In this document: one piece after another, positions 27,737-36,680 of the stretch
Layout: each line of letters begins with the position of its first letter
Numbering within the stretch: position 1 is the stretch's first letter
Assembly: GCA_029209985.1 (NCBI GenBank)
Contig: JARGNZ010000006.1
Location: 1-64,000 of the forward strand
Length of the DNA stretch: 64,000 bases
Direction: 5' to 3'
Source of the DNA: Parvibaculaceae bacterium
Lineage (GTDB): Bacteria; Pseudomonadota; Alphaproteobacteria; Parvibaculales; Parvibaculaceae
Notes under the pieces: generated by a model
Database searches by the model: none
Seen by the model: the letters and a program-made list of their open reading frames with translations, nothing else
What the model was told of the DNA's origin: nothing
Position numbers and translations under genes: made by a program

Positions 27737-28417
27737 TCAGTGGCCCAATTGTGCCAGTTCATTTTCGATATAGGCATGGGTGTGAGGCCAGCTGGAGGAC
27801 TGTATTTGACTGTCTTTGGCAGGGTCGATGAGCTGAGCAAGGCGTTTGTCAGCGATGAAGTGAATGCATTTTGTGGGCGCATGTGCCTTTGCAACAGAAG
27901 CAATGTTGTGAGGAATGTCGTCGAGAAAGAAGAATGGGCCTTCGCATTGTTGTGCAAGGTAAGTCACAGCTGGGCCTTTTAAGCCCTGATTGGCAATCAC
28001 CGGATAATCTAGACCTTGGCGTGCGAGGCATTCTTGGCGCACATGCCTTTGTGCGTGCGGGACATTTGTCAGCACAATAATTTGCGCTCCTCGTTTGTGA
28101 AGAGCGGCAAGGGCGTCTGCTGCGCCGGTAACTGCTTCTAAGTCACCGGTGGCGGCGGCAAAAAAATCAGAAAGCAAATCGGGCACTTCTTCGGTTGCGA
28201 TTATTTCGTTGGTGTTTTTGCGTTTAATGTTGCCGGATAAAGCGAATGATTGAAGGTCAAGCCACATGTCGCGCCCCTGCAAATAGGTTTCCAAGCCCGC
28301 TACAAATTTTAGAAGCACTTCATCCGCATCTGAAATGATGAGGGGGCGCGCTGGGTCCAGAGAGAGGGACTGGAGCTGTTCGAGCACGAGAGGTTCAAGG
28401 TTGGCAATGCTGCTCAT
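27737..28417 (-). CDS. HAD-superfamily hydrolase-like protein
   Basis: A 226-residue HAD-fold protein. Motif I is ISDADEVLLKF (DxD near residue 30), motif II LTNVPH near 118, the lysine of motif III probably lies in QGLKGPAV and motif IV is FFLDDIPHN near 168. The cap is small. Phosphatase activity is likely from the intact Asp pair, but the substrate is unknown. It precedes the ROK kinase gene by 50 bases on the same strand, so it may share its operon. Start ATG at 28417. Confidence 0.75.
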   Translation of the reverse strand: MSSIANLEPLVLEQLQSLSLDPARPLIISDADEVLLKFVAGLETYLQGRDMWLDLQSFALSGNIKRKNTNEIIATEEVPDLLSDFFAAATGDLEAVTGAADALAALHKRGAQIIVLTNVPHAQRHVRQECLARQGLDYPVIANQGLKGPAVTYLAQQCEGPFFFLDDIPHNIASVAKAHAPTKCIHFIADKRLAQLIDPAKDSQIQSSSWPHTHAYIENELAQLGH

Positions 28418-28538
28418 AATTTTAACTCATTTCTTGGACTGGCGCTTTTAGTTTGAAGGGGCGCTTTTGGTAAGATTTCCCCTTGGGCAGGGTCGCGGCA
28501 CTTCGTGCGGGGTGGTCATTGGCGGTTTGCAGTTGCCA

Positions 28539-28829
28539 TTAGATGGAGCTCCAATGCTGACCGCCGGGCAGGGCTGCTCTTGCGCTTAGAACCTTTTCAG
28601 GGGCAATATTAACTTGCTGGGCAAAGTTTAACACCCATTCGTCGTTCATGAGCAAGTAATCGAGTACACCTGCTAGGGTTTGAGCGGCGGTTTCATCATT
28701 GCCAAGTGCATCGCGTAGTTCGTCGCCCCCCATGCCTGTTTGATCGAATAAACCTGCGACTAAATTTTCATCGTTTGCAATGAAACTAATAGCCTCTAAT
28801 GCAAGTGTTTCTGCGGCTTCTGGCGTCAT
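28539..28829 (-). CDS. DUF3572 family protein
   Basis: A 96-residue all-helical protein of the DUF3572 family, with the conserved SFIANDENLVAGLFDQTGMG and DYLLMNDEWVLNFAQQ blocks. No function is known. It is restricted to alphaproteobacteria and sits divergently upstream of divK, the arrangement commonly seen there. The 212-base gap to divK must contain both promoters. Confidence 0.88.
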   Translation of the reverse strand: MTPEAAETLALEAISFIANDENLVAGLFDQTGMGGDELRDALGNDETAAQTLAGVLDYLLMNDEWVLNFAQQVNIAPEKVLSARAALPGGQHWSSI

Positions 28830-29040
28830 TTTTGAAATGCCTCCCTTCTATCAAGTCAATGTTAAGGTTCTTAGGTCAGATTGTATGTGTAGCGGTGACG
28901 GACGGCCCCTTAAAGGGTTAGTTAAGATTATTGGGGTCTGATGGAAAGTACCAGCAGCGCCCATTAATTCGGTCGGTTGGGGGATTTGCAAGGTTTTGCT
29001 TAGCTGCATGGCAAAACCGGATAGGGGAGCATCGGAATCG

Positions 29041-29406
29041 ATGTCGAAGACAGTCTTAATCGTGGAAGATAATGAGCTCAATATGAAGCTTTTTCACGAC
29101 CTATTGGACGCTCATGGCTACGAGACGTTGCAAACCCGCGATGGTATTGAGGCGCTTGAAATCGCCCGGACGAATCGTCCTGACCTTATTCTCATGGATA
29201 TTCAATTACCAGAAGTGTCCGGCCTTGAAGTCACGAAGTGGCTCAAGGAGGATGACAACCTGCGTTCCATCCCCGTGGTGGCGGTTACCGCTTTCGCGAT
29301 GAAGGGGGACGAAGAGAAGATCCGAGAAGGTGGATGTGAAGCCTATATCGCCAAGCCCATTTCAGTGACGCAATTCTTAGAAACAGTTCAACGTTTTTTG
29401 GGGTAA
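29041..29406 (+). CDS. divK: cell-cycle response regulator DivK
   Basis: A 121-residue single-domain response regulator. The acidic pocket (VEDNE) and phospho-acceptor ([15 protein letters not shown], Asp near 53) are present, with Thr in [13 protein letters not shown] and Lys in AKPIS. There is no output domain. DivK transmits signals from PleC/DivJ to DivL-CckA and so to CtrA in alphaproteobacteria. pleD follows 3 bases after its stop, the conserved gene pair. Start ATG at 29041; an upstream in-frame ATG at 28996 would add residues not seen in the family. Confidence 0.96.
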   Translation: MSKTVLIVEDNELNMKLFHDLLDAHGYETLQTRDGIEALEIARTNRPDLILMDIQLPEVSGLEVTKWLKEDDNLRSIPVVAVTAFAMKGDEEKIREGGCEAYIAKPISVTQFLETVQRFLG

Positions 29407-29409
29407 ATT

Positions 29410-30777
29410 GTGACCGCCAGAGTTCTTATTGTTGATGACGTGCCCGCGAACTTGAAGCTTCTTGAAGCTAAGTTGATGGCCGAATATTTCGGTGTGCTAC
29501 AGGCATCCTCTGGTCCTGAAGCGTTGGAAATGGCTGTCCGCGAAAAGCCAGATATTATTTTACTCGACGTCATGATGCCGGGAATGGACGGTTTTGAAGT
29601 GTGTCGCCGTTTGCGTGCGATGCCAGAAACCTCTCACGTGCCGATCATTATGGTGACAGCCTTGGACCAGCAGAAGGACCGTGTTGAAGGACTTGAGGCC
29701 GGGGCAGACGATTTTCTGACAAAACCTGTCGATGATGTTGCTTTGTTTGCGCGCGTTAAGAGCCTTGTGCGGCTTAAAATGCTGACAGATGAGCTGCGTA
29801 TGCGTGAGGAGACGGGCCAGCGCATCGGTTTGGTTGGTGAAGACCAAGACGCGGAAGTGTCAGCGGAGAATGGGCAAATTCTTCTGCTCGATGATCGCAC
29901 ACTTTCTCGGCGGCGGATTGTGGAAACGCTGTCACAAAAACACTCTGTGACGACGGCGGAAGATGGCGATGATATTATGCGTCTGGCTTCTACCTCTGAT
30001 TTCGACATTATCATCGTCAGCCTGTCTTTGGAGGACGCGGATGGTTTGCGGCTTTGCTCGCAGTTGCGCTCGCATGATGCGACGCGGAGTGTCCCGGTTA
30101 TCGTGTTGGTGGAAGAGGGCAACGTCGAGCGATTGGTACGTGCGTTGGACATGGGTGTGAATGATTATGTGGTGCGTCCGATTGAACGCCATGAGTTGAT
30201 GGCGCGTGTGCGCACCCAGCTGCGCCATAAACGCTACCAAGAAAAGCTGCGGATAAGCCTGCACGCCAGCCTTGAAATGGCTGTGACCGATCCGTTGACT
30301 GGTTTGCATAACCGTCGCTACATGACCAATCACTTAACGACGCAGGTCGATACATGTGGTTCCAATGACAAGCACGTGTGTTTATTGGTGTTGGATATCG
30401 ATTTTTTCAAGCTGGTGAATGATACCTACGGGCATCCGGCTGGTGATGAAGTGTTGAAGGAATTTGCCAAACGATTGAAGGCGAATGTGCGGGGCATTGA
30501 TTTGCCTTGTCGTTTTGGTGGCGAAGAGTTCGTCGTTGTTATGCCTGATACCGATGTTGCGTTTGCGTCTTCGATCGCGGAAAGATTGCGGGAGCAGGTG
30601 GCTGATGTTGCGTTTGAAATTCCTGATGGGTCCCGTATTGATGTTACGGTGAGCATTGGGGTGGCCTCGACAGACGGACCAGAAGACACGGTTGAGGCTC
30701 TTTTAGAGCGGGCTGACCAAGCATTGTATCGGGCCAAAAGAGAAGGCCGGAACCGGGTTGTTGCCGACGCCGCATAG
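29410..30777 (+). CDS. pleD: response regulator/diguanylate cyclase PleD
   Basis: A 455-residue PleD. The first receiver domain (1-120) has LIVDDVPAN and phospho-Asp in IILLDVMMPGMDGFEV with Lys in TKPVDD. The second (about 150-270) is a degenerate receiver: LLLDDRTLSRR, and IIVSLSLEDADG where an Asp would be. The GGDEF domain (about 290-455) has LTGLHNRRYMTNHL and active loop RFGGEEFVVV, with I-site RGID five residues before it. On phosphorylation it dimerises and makes c-di-GMP at the pole, driving flagellar ejection and stalk formation in Caulobacter. GTG start. Ends at a terminator. Confidence 0.96.
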   Translation: MTARVLIVDDVPANLKLLEAKLMAEYFGVLQASSGPEALEMAVREKPDIILLDVMMPGMDGFEVCRRLRAMPETSHVPIIMVTALDQQKDRVEGLEAGADDFLTKPVDDVALFARVKSLVRLKMLTDELRMREETGQRIGLVGEDQDAEVSAENGQILLLDDRTLSRRRIVETLSQKHSVTTAEDGDDIMRLASTSDFDIIIVSLSLEDADGLRLCSQLRSHDATRSVPVIVLVEEGNVERLVRALDMGVNDYVVRPIERHELMARVRTQLRHKRYQEKLRISLHASLEMAVTDPLTGLHNRRYMTNHLTTQVDTCGSNDKHVCLLVLDIDFFKLVNDTYGHPAGDEVLKEFAKRLKANVRGIDLPCRFGGEEFVVVMPDTDVAFASSIAERLREQVADVAFEIPDGSRIDVTVSIGVASTDGPEDTVEALLERADQALYRAKREGRNRVVADAA

Positions 30778-30805
30778 ATCATTACGCTACATTGGAACGA
30801 GGCCT

Positions 30806-30840
30806 CACTCTTAATGCTTTACTTTAAGAGTGACTTCTTT
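30806..30840 (+). terminator. intrinsic terminator after pleD
   Basis: CACTCTTAA-tgctttact-TTAAGAGTG, a perfect 9-bp stem with 9-base loop, followed by a T-rich tract, about 30 bases after the pleD stop. Confidence 0.7.
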
Positions 30841-31013
30841 CTTATTGATTTTGTTGTCCTGTGAATTTTTGTTAACCTTAATTTTTCATTATAAAACAAT
30901 GGTTTATTTTATTTAGCTGTCGTGATGCTTCACCAATAAATTTGAGTGTGATACGCTCATCGCACAAAGGGTCGATGATACAATTCCGACCTGAGGCGAT
31001 ATATAATTTTTGC

Positions 31014-31220
31014 TTTGAAGGGCTTTGCTCTTCGTTCGTAGTCCTCGTGGAGGCTCAGGTCCGCCGCATTTCCTGACACTACGAGGCAGGCCGGTCGGTT
31101 GAGTGGTATGGAGTGGCCTCCTCTAGTTAGCCGCATCTCTGATCGGCCACCGTTTCCTGTGACGACGTTGGAAACGAGGGACCGGACCTTCATTTGATTG
31201 AAGGCCGGTCCCGTTCGTTT
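31014..31220 (+). ncRNA. candidate structured non-coding RNA (strand uncertain)
   Basis: The gap between the pleD terminator and the HAD gene holds five helices in a row. They are GAAGGGC/GCTCTTC (31017-31033, one G-T pair), CCTCGT/ACGAGG (31043-31086, enclosing TCAGG/CCTGA), GGCCGGTC/GATCGGCC (31089-31148, enclosing GGAG/CTCC), CGTTTCC/GGAAACG (31151-31176) and GGGACCGG-CCTTCA/TGAAGG-CCGGTCCC with one bulged A (31178-31212). A TATAAT lies at 31002-31007 on the plus strand, a good distance ahead of the first helix, although no clear -35 box is seen. The minus strand has an open frame of 90 codons (30957-31229) without a ribosome site or family similarity, so I read the region as RNA rather than protein. 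The last helix could also be the terminator of the minus-strand HAD gene, although it has no T-run on either side. Confidence 0.4.
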
Positions 31221-31246
31221 AAGCCTCATTATATCTATGGATGTGC

Positions 31247-31972
31247 TCAGGTGTCTTGCTTGAGCAGGTGGGTTAGCTCATCCATGTGGTCGAGCAGGTG
31301 GTGCAGGCTTTTTTGGGTGTGGGCGGTTGGTGCGCGCATGGATGGGATCATAACTGTTTGAGTTCCTGCTGCGATGGCTGCACGGGCACCCACTTCGGTA
31401 TCTTCCACAGCGACACACCTTGCCGGGGAAACACCCAGTAGGGCTGCAGCCCGATTGTACGGCTCTGGGTGGGGTTTGCCTTGCTCTACGTCGCAGCGTG
31501 TCACAATGGCCTTAAAACGACTGATGAGGCCTGTGGTTGTGAGGTGCTTTAGGGCGGTTTTGCGGGTGGAAGAAGTGGCCAGCGCAAGGGGCACCTTTTG
31601 GGCGGCGAGGTGTTCTAACACGGTCAAAGCACCGGGCATGAGCGGCACACCGTTTTCACATTCGGCTTCTAAGCTAGGCCGCCAATCTGCGTTGAAGCGG
31701 TTAAGACAGAAGTTTGGTCCGAAGGTGTGGGATAATATTGTAAGACACTCTGCGGTGGGCATGCCGAGGAGTTGTAACCATACGCTCTCGGTGAGGTCCG
31801 CATTTTGGTGGGCAGCGGCGTCTCGCCAGTGTTTGAAATAAAGCCCCTCTGTGTCGAGCAGGGTGCCATCCATATCAAAAATGATCGCGTCGAACGGCCC
31901 GATCCTACGTGCTTCGTTCTCAGGAGAGTTCGATATAGATGGATTTGAGCTGGGTGTATTTGTCATAGGCAT
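31247..31972 (-). CDS. HAD-IA family phosphatase (beta-phosphoglucomutase/phosphoglycolate-like)
   Basis: About 241 residues. After a Ser/Asn-rich tail the HAD core starts with IIFDMDGTLLDTEGLYFKHW (motif I, nucleophile Asp). Motif II is ALATSSTRKTALKHL, motif III is Lys in EQGKPHPEPYNRAA and motif IV is VAVEDTEVGARAAIAAG. A helical cap lies between motifs I and II. This is the pattern of phosphatases such as GS1/YcjU and phosphoglycolate phosphatase; the substrate is open. The start is poorly defined: ATGs at 31972 and 31966 both overlap the end of the aldehyde dehydrogenase gene by about 50 bases, suggesting one transcript. Confidence 0.82.
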   Translation of the reverse strand: MPMTNTPSSNPSISNSPENEARRIGPFDAIIFDMDGTLLDTEGLYFKHWRDAAAHQNADLTESVWLQLLGMPTAECLTILSHTFGPNFCLNRFNADWRPSLEAECENGVPLMPGALTVLEHLAAQKVPLALATSSTRKTALKHLTTTGLISRFKAIVTRCDVEQGKPHPEPYNRAAALLGVSPARCVAVEDTEVGARAAIAAGTQTVMIPSMRAPTAHTQKSLHHLLDHMDELTHLLKQDT

Positions 31973-33407
31973 GTAACGATAAATCCCGTCCAATTCCTGA
32001 CTGTTTATAACCACCAAATGGCATTGAAATATCGCCGCCATCGGTATTGTTTATGTTGACAGAGCCTGCCCGCAGTTGCCGCGCCACCTTATGAGCTTTG
32101 TTGATATCTCGGGTCCATACGCTCGCCTGTAGCCCGTAATTGGTGTTGTTGGCAATTTGAATGGCATCCTCTGGATTTTTGAAGGCGAGGGTTGAAAGTA
32201 CAGGCCCGAATATCTCTTCTTGCGCGATTCTCATGTCATTTGTGACACGGTCAAAGATGGTGGGTTCAATGAAATACCCGCCGGTATTTTGCCGTACTTG
32301 TTTGCCGCCGCATATGAGTTCAGCACCTTGTTGTGTGCCTGTCTCAATATAGCTAAGGACACGCTCCATTTGGTTTTTATCGACCATTGACCCCATGGTG
32401 GTGTCTGGGTCTAGGGGGTCGGCTGGGACCATGTCGTCGCATACCTTTTGTACGGCGCTCAAGAAAGTGTCGTGAATGCTTTCTTCAATGAGCAACCGGG
32501 ACGAGGCAGAGCATACTTGGCCTGAATTGTGGAATATGGCCATGCCAGCGTCATAGGCGGCTGCATCTAAATCTGGGGCATCGGCAAAGATGATATTGGG
32601 GGTCTTACCGCCGCATTCTAAGCTGACGTGTTTCATATTGCTTTCGCCTGCGTAGCACAGGAAGCGTTTGCCAATTTCGGTGGAACCGGTGAACGTCACC
32701 ATATCGACATCCATGTGGCGTCCCAGTGCTTGGCCTGCGGTTTCACCATATCCGGGGAGCACTTGAAAGACGCCGTCTGGGATGCCGGCTTGTGCGGCCA
32801 ACTCTGCCACACGCAGGCAGGTGAGGGGCGATTGTTCGGCTGGTTTGACGATGACCGAGTTGCCTGCTGCTAAGGCGGGGGCAAATTTCCATGCGGCCAT
32901 GAGAAGCGGGTAGTTCCAAGGGACAACAGCGGCGATGACGCCGAGTGGTTCGCGGGTGATTAATCCAACAGAATGGGGCGTTGCAGGGGCAACTTCGTCA
33001 TAGATTTTGTCACATGCCTCTGCGTACCACGCGATTGTTTGGACAACGCCGTCCATGTCCTCTTCTTTGGACATAGAAATTGGTTTGCCCATATCGATGG
33101 TTTCAAGCAAGGCAAGCTCTGTGGCGTGCTGGGCAACCAGATGGGCAAAGGATAGCAAGATGGCTTTGCGCTCTGCTGGGGGCCTGTGAGACCAGGTGCC
33201 TTGCTCAAAGGCTGCGCGGGCTGCTGTTACGGCGAGATCCACATCTTGAGTGTCGCACGCACTGATTGAGGTGAGGGGTTGGCCATTGAGAGGGCTGATA
33301 CACTCAAACGTTTCGCCAGACACTGTCGATACATATTGTCCATTGATGAAGGCTTGGGTGCGAAAGGAAAGGTGTTTGATGTGTGCGTGATTATCAGCGC
33401 CAGTCAT
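31920..33407 (-). CDS. NAD-dependent aldehyde dehydrogenase
   Basis: A 495-residue aldehyde dehydrogenase, full length. The catalytic Glu lies in SLECGGKTPN near residue 262, the nucleophilic Cys in FHNSGQVCSASSRL near 295 and the cofactor site in VTFTGSTEIGKRF. The closest type is the gamma-glutamyl-gamma-aminobutyraldehyde/betaine aldehyde dehydrogenase group (PuuC-like), oxidising small amine-derived aldehydes, but I cannot fix the substrate. AAGGAG precedes the ATG. A HAD phosphatase gene overlaps its 3' end; no polyamine genes are nearby. Confidence 0.9.
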   Translation of the reverse strand: MTGADNHAHIKHLSFRTQAFINGQYVSTVSGETFECISPLNGQPLTSISACDTQDVDLAVTAARAAFEQGTWSHRPPAERKAILLSFAHLVAQHATELALLETIDMGKPISMSKEEDMDGVVQTIAWYAEACDKIYDEVAPATPHSVGLITREPLGVIAAVVPWNYPLLMAAWKFAPALAAGNSVIVKPAEQSPLTCLRVAELAAQAGIPDGVFQVLPGYGETAGQALGRHMDVDMVTFTGSTEIGKRFLCYAGESNMKHVSLECGGKTPNIIFADAPDLDAAAYDAGMAIFHNSGQVCSASSRLLIEESIHDTFLSAVQKVCDDMVPADPLDPDTTMGSMVDKNQMERVLSYIETGTQQGAELICGGKQVRQNTGGYFIEPTIFDRVTNDMRIAQEEIFGPVLSTLAFKNPEDAIQIANNTNYGLQASVWTRDINKAHKVARQLRAGSVNINNTDGGDISMPFGGYKQSGIGRDLSLHAYDKYTQLKSIYIELS

Positions 33408-33462
33408 GACGGCTCCTTAAAAGAGGGGGAGGGACTGGGGCTAGTCTAACGCGTAAATTGAA

Positions 33463-33496
33463 AAAAGGACGATCCTGAAAATAGGATCGTCCTTTT
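33463..33496 (-). terminator. intrinsic terminator after rpmG
   Basis: AAAAGGACGATCCT-gaaaat-AGGATCGTCCTTTT, a perfect 14-bp stem. Read on the minus strand it ends in a T-run and lies 35 bases past the rpmG stop. It separates rpmG from the aldehyde dehydrogenase promoter. Confidence 0.9.
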
Positions 33497-33530
33497 GAAA
33501 CTGATAGTGCTTAAGAAGCTAAGCAGAAAC

Positions 33531-33698
33531 CTACTTAATTTTGGTTTCTTTGAAGTCCACATGCTTACGTGCAACCGGGTCATACTTACGCTTGACCATT
33601 TTCTCGGTCATTGTCCGCGCGTTCTTTTTCGTTACGTAGTAAAAGCCTGTGTCAGCGGTGCTTACCAGCTTAATCTTAATTGTTGTTGGCTTAGCCAT
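33531..33698 (-). CDS. rpmG: 50S ribosomal protein L33
   Basis: A 55-residue L33 of the large ribosomal subunit: it opens [18 protein letters not shown], then has [15 protein letters not shown] and a basic [18 protein letters not shown]. The zinc-binding cysteines of some L33 proteins are absent, so this is the Cys-minus form usual in alphaproteobacteria. It ends at a strong terminator, and a gap of 158 bases separates it from the MFS gene upstream, so it probably has its own promoter. Confidence 0.97.
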   Translation of the reverse strand: MAKPTTIKIKLVSTADTGFYYVTKKNARTMTEKMVKRKYDPVARKHVDFKETKIK

Positions 33699-33856
33699 CG
33701 CCACATCCTCGGTTTATGGGTACCAGCTTATCGCGAGTTGCTCAGCGGCCAGTCCCAAGGTTTTCAAGAGTTTCATACTTAGAAGAGCCGGACTTTACTC
33801 ATCCATACGGGTAAGTCAAGGGCTCAAAAAACATAATAAAAATAATACGTTAGATC

Positions 33857-35017
33857 CTATTTCCCGCGACTCTGCCAGCTGCGGATGACAACTACGACTA
33901 AATAGATGCCGCAAATGGCGGTTAGGAAGTAACTGAGTCCCGCTGGATTCCATCGATCAATGGCAAAACCGGCGATGGGAGGGCTAAATAATGCCCCTAC
34001 AGAATAAAGCATGATGAAGGCGGAATTGGCCGCTGCAAGGTCTGCGCCTTTGAAGCGATCACCCAACATGGTTAGGCCAACGGTGTAGAGGCCAGTGACT
34101 GTTCCCCCAAAAAAGAAGAGGACAGGTAGGAAAATCCAAATGTCATGAGAGACGTAAGGCAGCATTGCGGCGGCTGTCATACCAAAAGCGGCACACCAAA
34201 AGAGGACGATTCGTCTACCCATGCGGTCTGCCAACATGCCAATCGGGAATTGTAGGAGCATGTTCCCGGCGGCAAAAGTTGTCAGCACGATTGCAGCTAT
34301 TTGTTCTCCTAGCCCACTTCGCAGGGTGAAGATGGGGAGAAACTGGAAAATGTTTGTTTCCACCATGCCAAACACGAGGGCTGCCAAGGTTGCCGCTGGT
34401 GCCAGCGTGAGAAAAGAGAGAACAGACCCGCTGGGCGATTCTTCTACTTTGGGTGCTAAGGAACCTGCGGTCAGGATGGGAATGCCTGCCAGTAAAATGA
34501 TGATGGTGACAGATACGAAGGGAAGCGCTGTGGTGGTTCCTAGGATAAGCAAGGCGAGGGGGCCGATTGCAAAGCCTGCTGACAAGATTGTGCCGTAAAG
34601 CGCAATGATGCGGCCTCGGTTGTTGTCATCGGCTAATTGACTGACCCAAAACTCAGAGATGACAAATAGCCCGGTGAGTGCCAACCCGTAGAAAAAACGG
34701 ATGGGAAACCATATCCAAATGTTTTGAAAAAGATAGAACAGTGGCATGCAGAATGCTGCGACGGCGATGCATAGCAGTAAGACGGAACTAGTGGGAATGC
34801 GCCGCAATAATCTTGGAATAAAGGGGGTGGATATGATGGTTGCCAACGCCGGCATCATGCCATTCAGGCCAATCAGCCAGCCGGGAATGCCTTGGCGCTC
34901 TAAAATGGTGGCTTGCAAAGGAATAGACAGGCCAAGGCCTGCGCCTACAACAGTGATGCAGCATATGACCGCAAGTAAGCTTTTGTTGCGCTCGGTATTT
35001 AGGTTTTGCAGGGCCAT
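33857..35017 (-). CDS. MFS transporter
   Basis: A 386-residue major facilitator superfamily permease with about 12 hydrophobic helices. The loop 2-3 signature is diluted, but the helix pattern and the DRMGRRIVLFWC motif between helices 8 and 9 are clear. The FYGLALTGLFVISEFWVSQLAD stretch resembles the YcaD/UMF1-like MFS group of unknown substrate. AAGGAT precedes the ATG. The Nudix gene lies 33 bases upstream on the same strand, so the two may be co-transcribed. Confidence 0.85.
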   Translation of the reverse strand: MALQNLNTERNKSLLAVICCITVVGAGLGLSIPLQATILERQGIPGWLIGLNGMMPALATIISTPFIPRLLRRIPTSSVLLLCIAVAAFCMPLFYLFQNIWIWFPIRFFYGLALTGLFVISEFWVSQLADDNNRGRIIALYGTILSAGFAIGPLALLILGTTTALPFVSVTIIILLAGIPILTAGSLAPKVEESPSGSVLSFLTLAPAATLAALVFGMVETNIFQFLPIFTLRSGLGEQIAAIVLTTFAAGNMLLQFPIGMLADRMGRRIVLFWCAAFGMTAAAMLPYVSHDIWIFLPVLFFFGGTVTGLYTVGLTMLGDRFKGADLAAANSAFIMLYSVGALFSPPIAGFAIDRWNPAGLSYFLTAICGIYLVVVVIRSWQSRGK

Positions 35018-35050
35018 GATTTTATCCTTGGAATTTGACCTTTCCTAGTC

Positions 35051-35740
35051 TCATAAAGACCGGTGCACAACCATTGGTTTGTCTTTTCGATACGCCCATA
35101 AAGGTGCTGGGTTGGGCTGATGAATTTCTGGACGTTTTTGAAGTTGCGTGAGAACAAATTCAGTCACGTCAATGATCGGGAGCTTGAGGGCTTGGCTCAA
35201 CGGGTACCAATCTAGATTGTCCAATTCGCCGCTGCCTTGCAATTTTCCTGTCACCTTTTGCGCATCGGCTAGAAAAAACCGTGCGTGAAATCGAATGGGG
35301 CTAGAGGCTGGTGTGATTGCACGGGCATAGAACGAGAGGGCGGCGAGGTCAGGCGATTGCTCATCCTTTGCAAAGCCTTGCCAGCTTTCTGGGGCGTCTT
35401 TTAAGGGAGCTTGATGTGCCAAGAGGAGGCCGGTTTCCTCCCATGTCTCTCTAATCGCTGCCAGCGCCAATGCGCGCGCCATATCTGGCGAAGTGCCGCC
35501 TTGGCATACATGTTTTACGACTTGCGGGGGCAAGGTTGTGGACGGATTAACTTGATGATCCTCTGGGTCTAGCTTGCCGCCCGGGAATACATAAGCGTCC
35601 GGGATGAATTTCATTTTTGAATGGCGTTGGCCCATTAAGACACGCGGTTCTGCCTGAGAGGTATCAAGCAGAATGAGAGAGGCTGCGTGGCGTGGTTTTA
35701 CGGGTGGACCGTCATTGCGGGGGAGTTTTTGCATGGGCAT
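35051..35740 (-). CDS. Nudix hydrolase (NUDT19-like, split Nudix box)
   Basis: A 229-residue Nudix protein. The Nudix box is divided: FPGGKLDPEDH at about residue 55, then an insertion of about 35 residues before ALAAIRETWEETGLLL (REUXEEXGU) at about 95. This insertion is typical of the NUDT19/RP2p (CoA diphosphatase-like) group, so hydrolysis of CoA or acyl-CoA is possible but unproven. A second gene with the same layout lies 43 bases upstream, probably an ancient duplication. Start ATG at 35740 (or 35734). Confidence 0.88.
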   Translation of the reverse strand: MPMQKLPRNDGPPVKPRHAASLILLDTSQAEPRVLMGQRHSKMKFIPDAYVFPGGKLDPEDHQVNPSTTLPPQVVKHVCQGGTSPDMARALALAAIRETWEETGLLLAHQAPLKDAPESWQGFAKDEQSPDLAALSFYARAITPASSPIRFHARFFLADAQKVTGKLQGSGELDNLDWYPLSQALKLPIIDVTEFVLTQLQKRPEIHQPNPAPLWAYRKDKPMVVHRSL

Positions 35741-35783
35741 CTTTTCTTATTATCGTTCATTTCCAAAGCACGTTCTGCTGTGG

Positions 35784-36551
35784 TTAGAGCGTTTCGCGAA
35801 TGGGGCCACTGGGGCGGAAGTGAACAAAGGGCACGGCACGCTTTGTGGCTTGGGCCTTGGTCAGTGTCAGGCGTTCCTCAACTTCATCTAAAACCACCCG
35901 AGTGATATTGGGGAGGTCTAGGTCGCGGGCATCTGTCACCGTAAGCCAATGCAATTCCAACAGTTCGCCAGAGGCGCGGTTGGTGTCGTGCAAATCGCCT
36001 TGGATGTGGTCGGCTTCCATCATGAAAAAGCGTGTATCAAACCGCCGGGTGCGATAAGGCGGCGTGATGGCGCGTAGAATGAAGTCCATTGGGGTGAGGT
36101 TAGGAGTTACCCCCTCGTTGAAATAAGCTTGCCATTCAGGGTTTTTGGTTTTGCGAATTTCTTGGGTTGGGTGGCCAATGACCAATCCAGTTTCCTCGAA
36201 GGTTTCTCGAACAGCGGCGAGCGCCATGCCTTTTGCACGGGCCTCTGAGGGGGTGCCGCGCATTTTGTTGAGTAGCCGCTTCTCAATTGGTGAGCGCAGG
36301 GTTTTGTCTACTTTGATTCGGCTGTCGGCGGGGTCGACACGGCCACCGGGGAAGACAAATTTGTTCGGCATGAATTTGTGACCGGCAGCCCGCTTGCCCA
36401 TCAGTATTTTGGGGGTGCCTTCATCTCGGCGCACGATGATGAGGGTTGAGGCATCTTTGGGCCGGACAGCGGCGGTTGATTTTTCTTTGAATTCTTGGTC
36501 GCGGCTTTTGGCTGGATCAAACAAGCCAGTTTTGTTTTTTGTGCCGGTCAT
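35784..36551 (-). CDS. Nudix hydrolase (NUDT19-like, second copy)
   Basis: A 255-residue paralogue of the downstream Nudix gene with the same split box: FPGGRVDPADSR near residue 68 and ALAAVRETFEETGLVIG near 110, with about 35 residues between them. It shares STLIIVRRDEG-like and RFDTRFFMMEADHIQGDLHDTN-like blocks with its neighbour. The N-terminus is basic and lacks a signal. GGGAG stands 6 bases before the ATG at 36551, which decides the start over earlier in-frame codons. It precedes the second Nudix gene and MFS gene on the same strand. Confidence 0.88.
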   Translation of the reverse strand: MTGTKNKTGLFDPAKSRDQEFKEKSTAAVRPKDASTLIIVRRDEGTPKILMGKRAAGHKFMPNKFVFPGGRVDPADSRIKVDKTLRSPIEKRLLNKMRGTPSEARAKGMALAAVRETFEETGLVIGHPTQEIRKTKNPEWQAYFNEGVTPNLTPMDFILRAITPPYRTRRFDTRFFMMEADHIQGDLHDTNRASGELLELHWLTVTDARDLDLPNITRVVLDEVEERLTLTKAQATKRAVPFVHFRPSGPIRETL

Positions 36552-36680
36552 TCTCATCTCCCAATTTCGATGGGCACAGAGTGCACCGTGTAGAGTGCTG
36601 TGTCTAGGCACAGCGCTCTTACAGAAATGAACGGGGGATGAGAAAGCTTTGGTCTTGACTTGACCGTATGGAGAGCTGGA

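Noticed and set aside
28860-29000. CtrA-like TTAA repeats before divK
   Set aside because: TTAA pairs are present but with 8 rather than 7 bases between them, and the flanks do not fit the full consensus.
30957-31229. A 90-codon open frame on the minus strand in the gap after pleD
   Set aside because: No ribosome site, no family similarity, and it coincides with a run of paired helices; treated as possible RNA.
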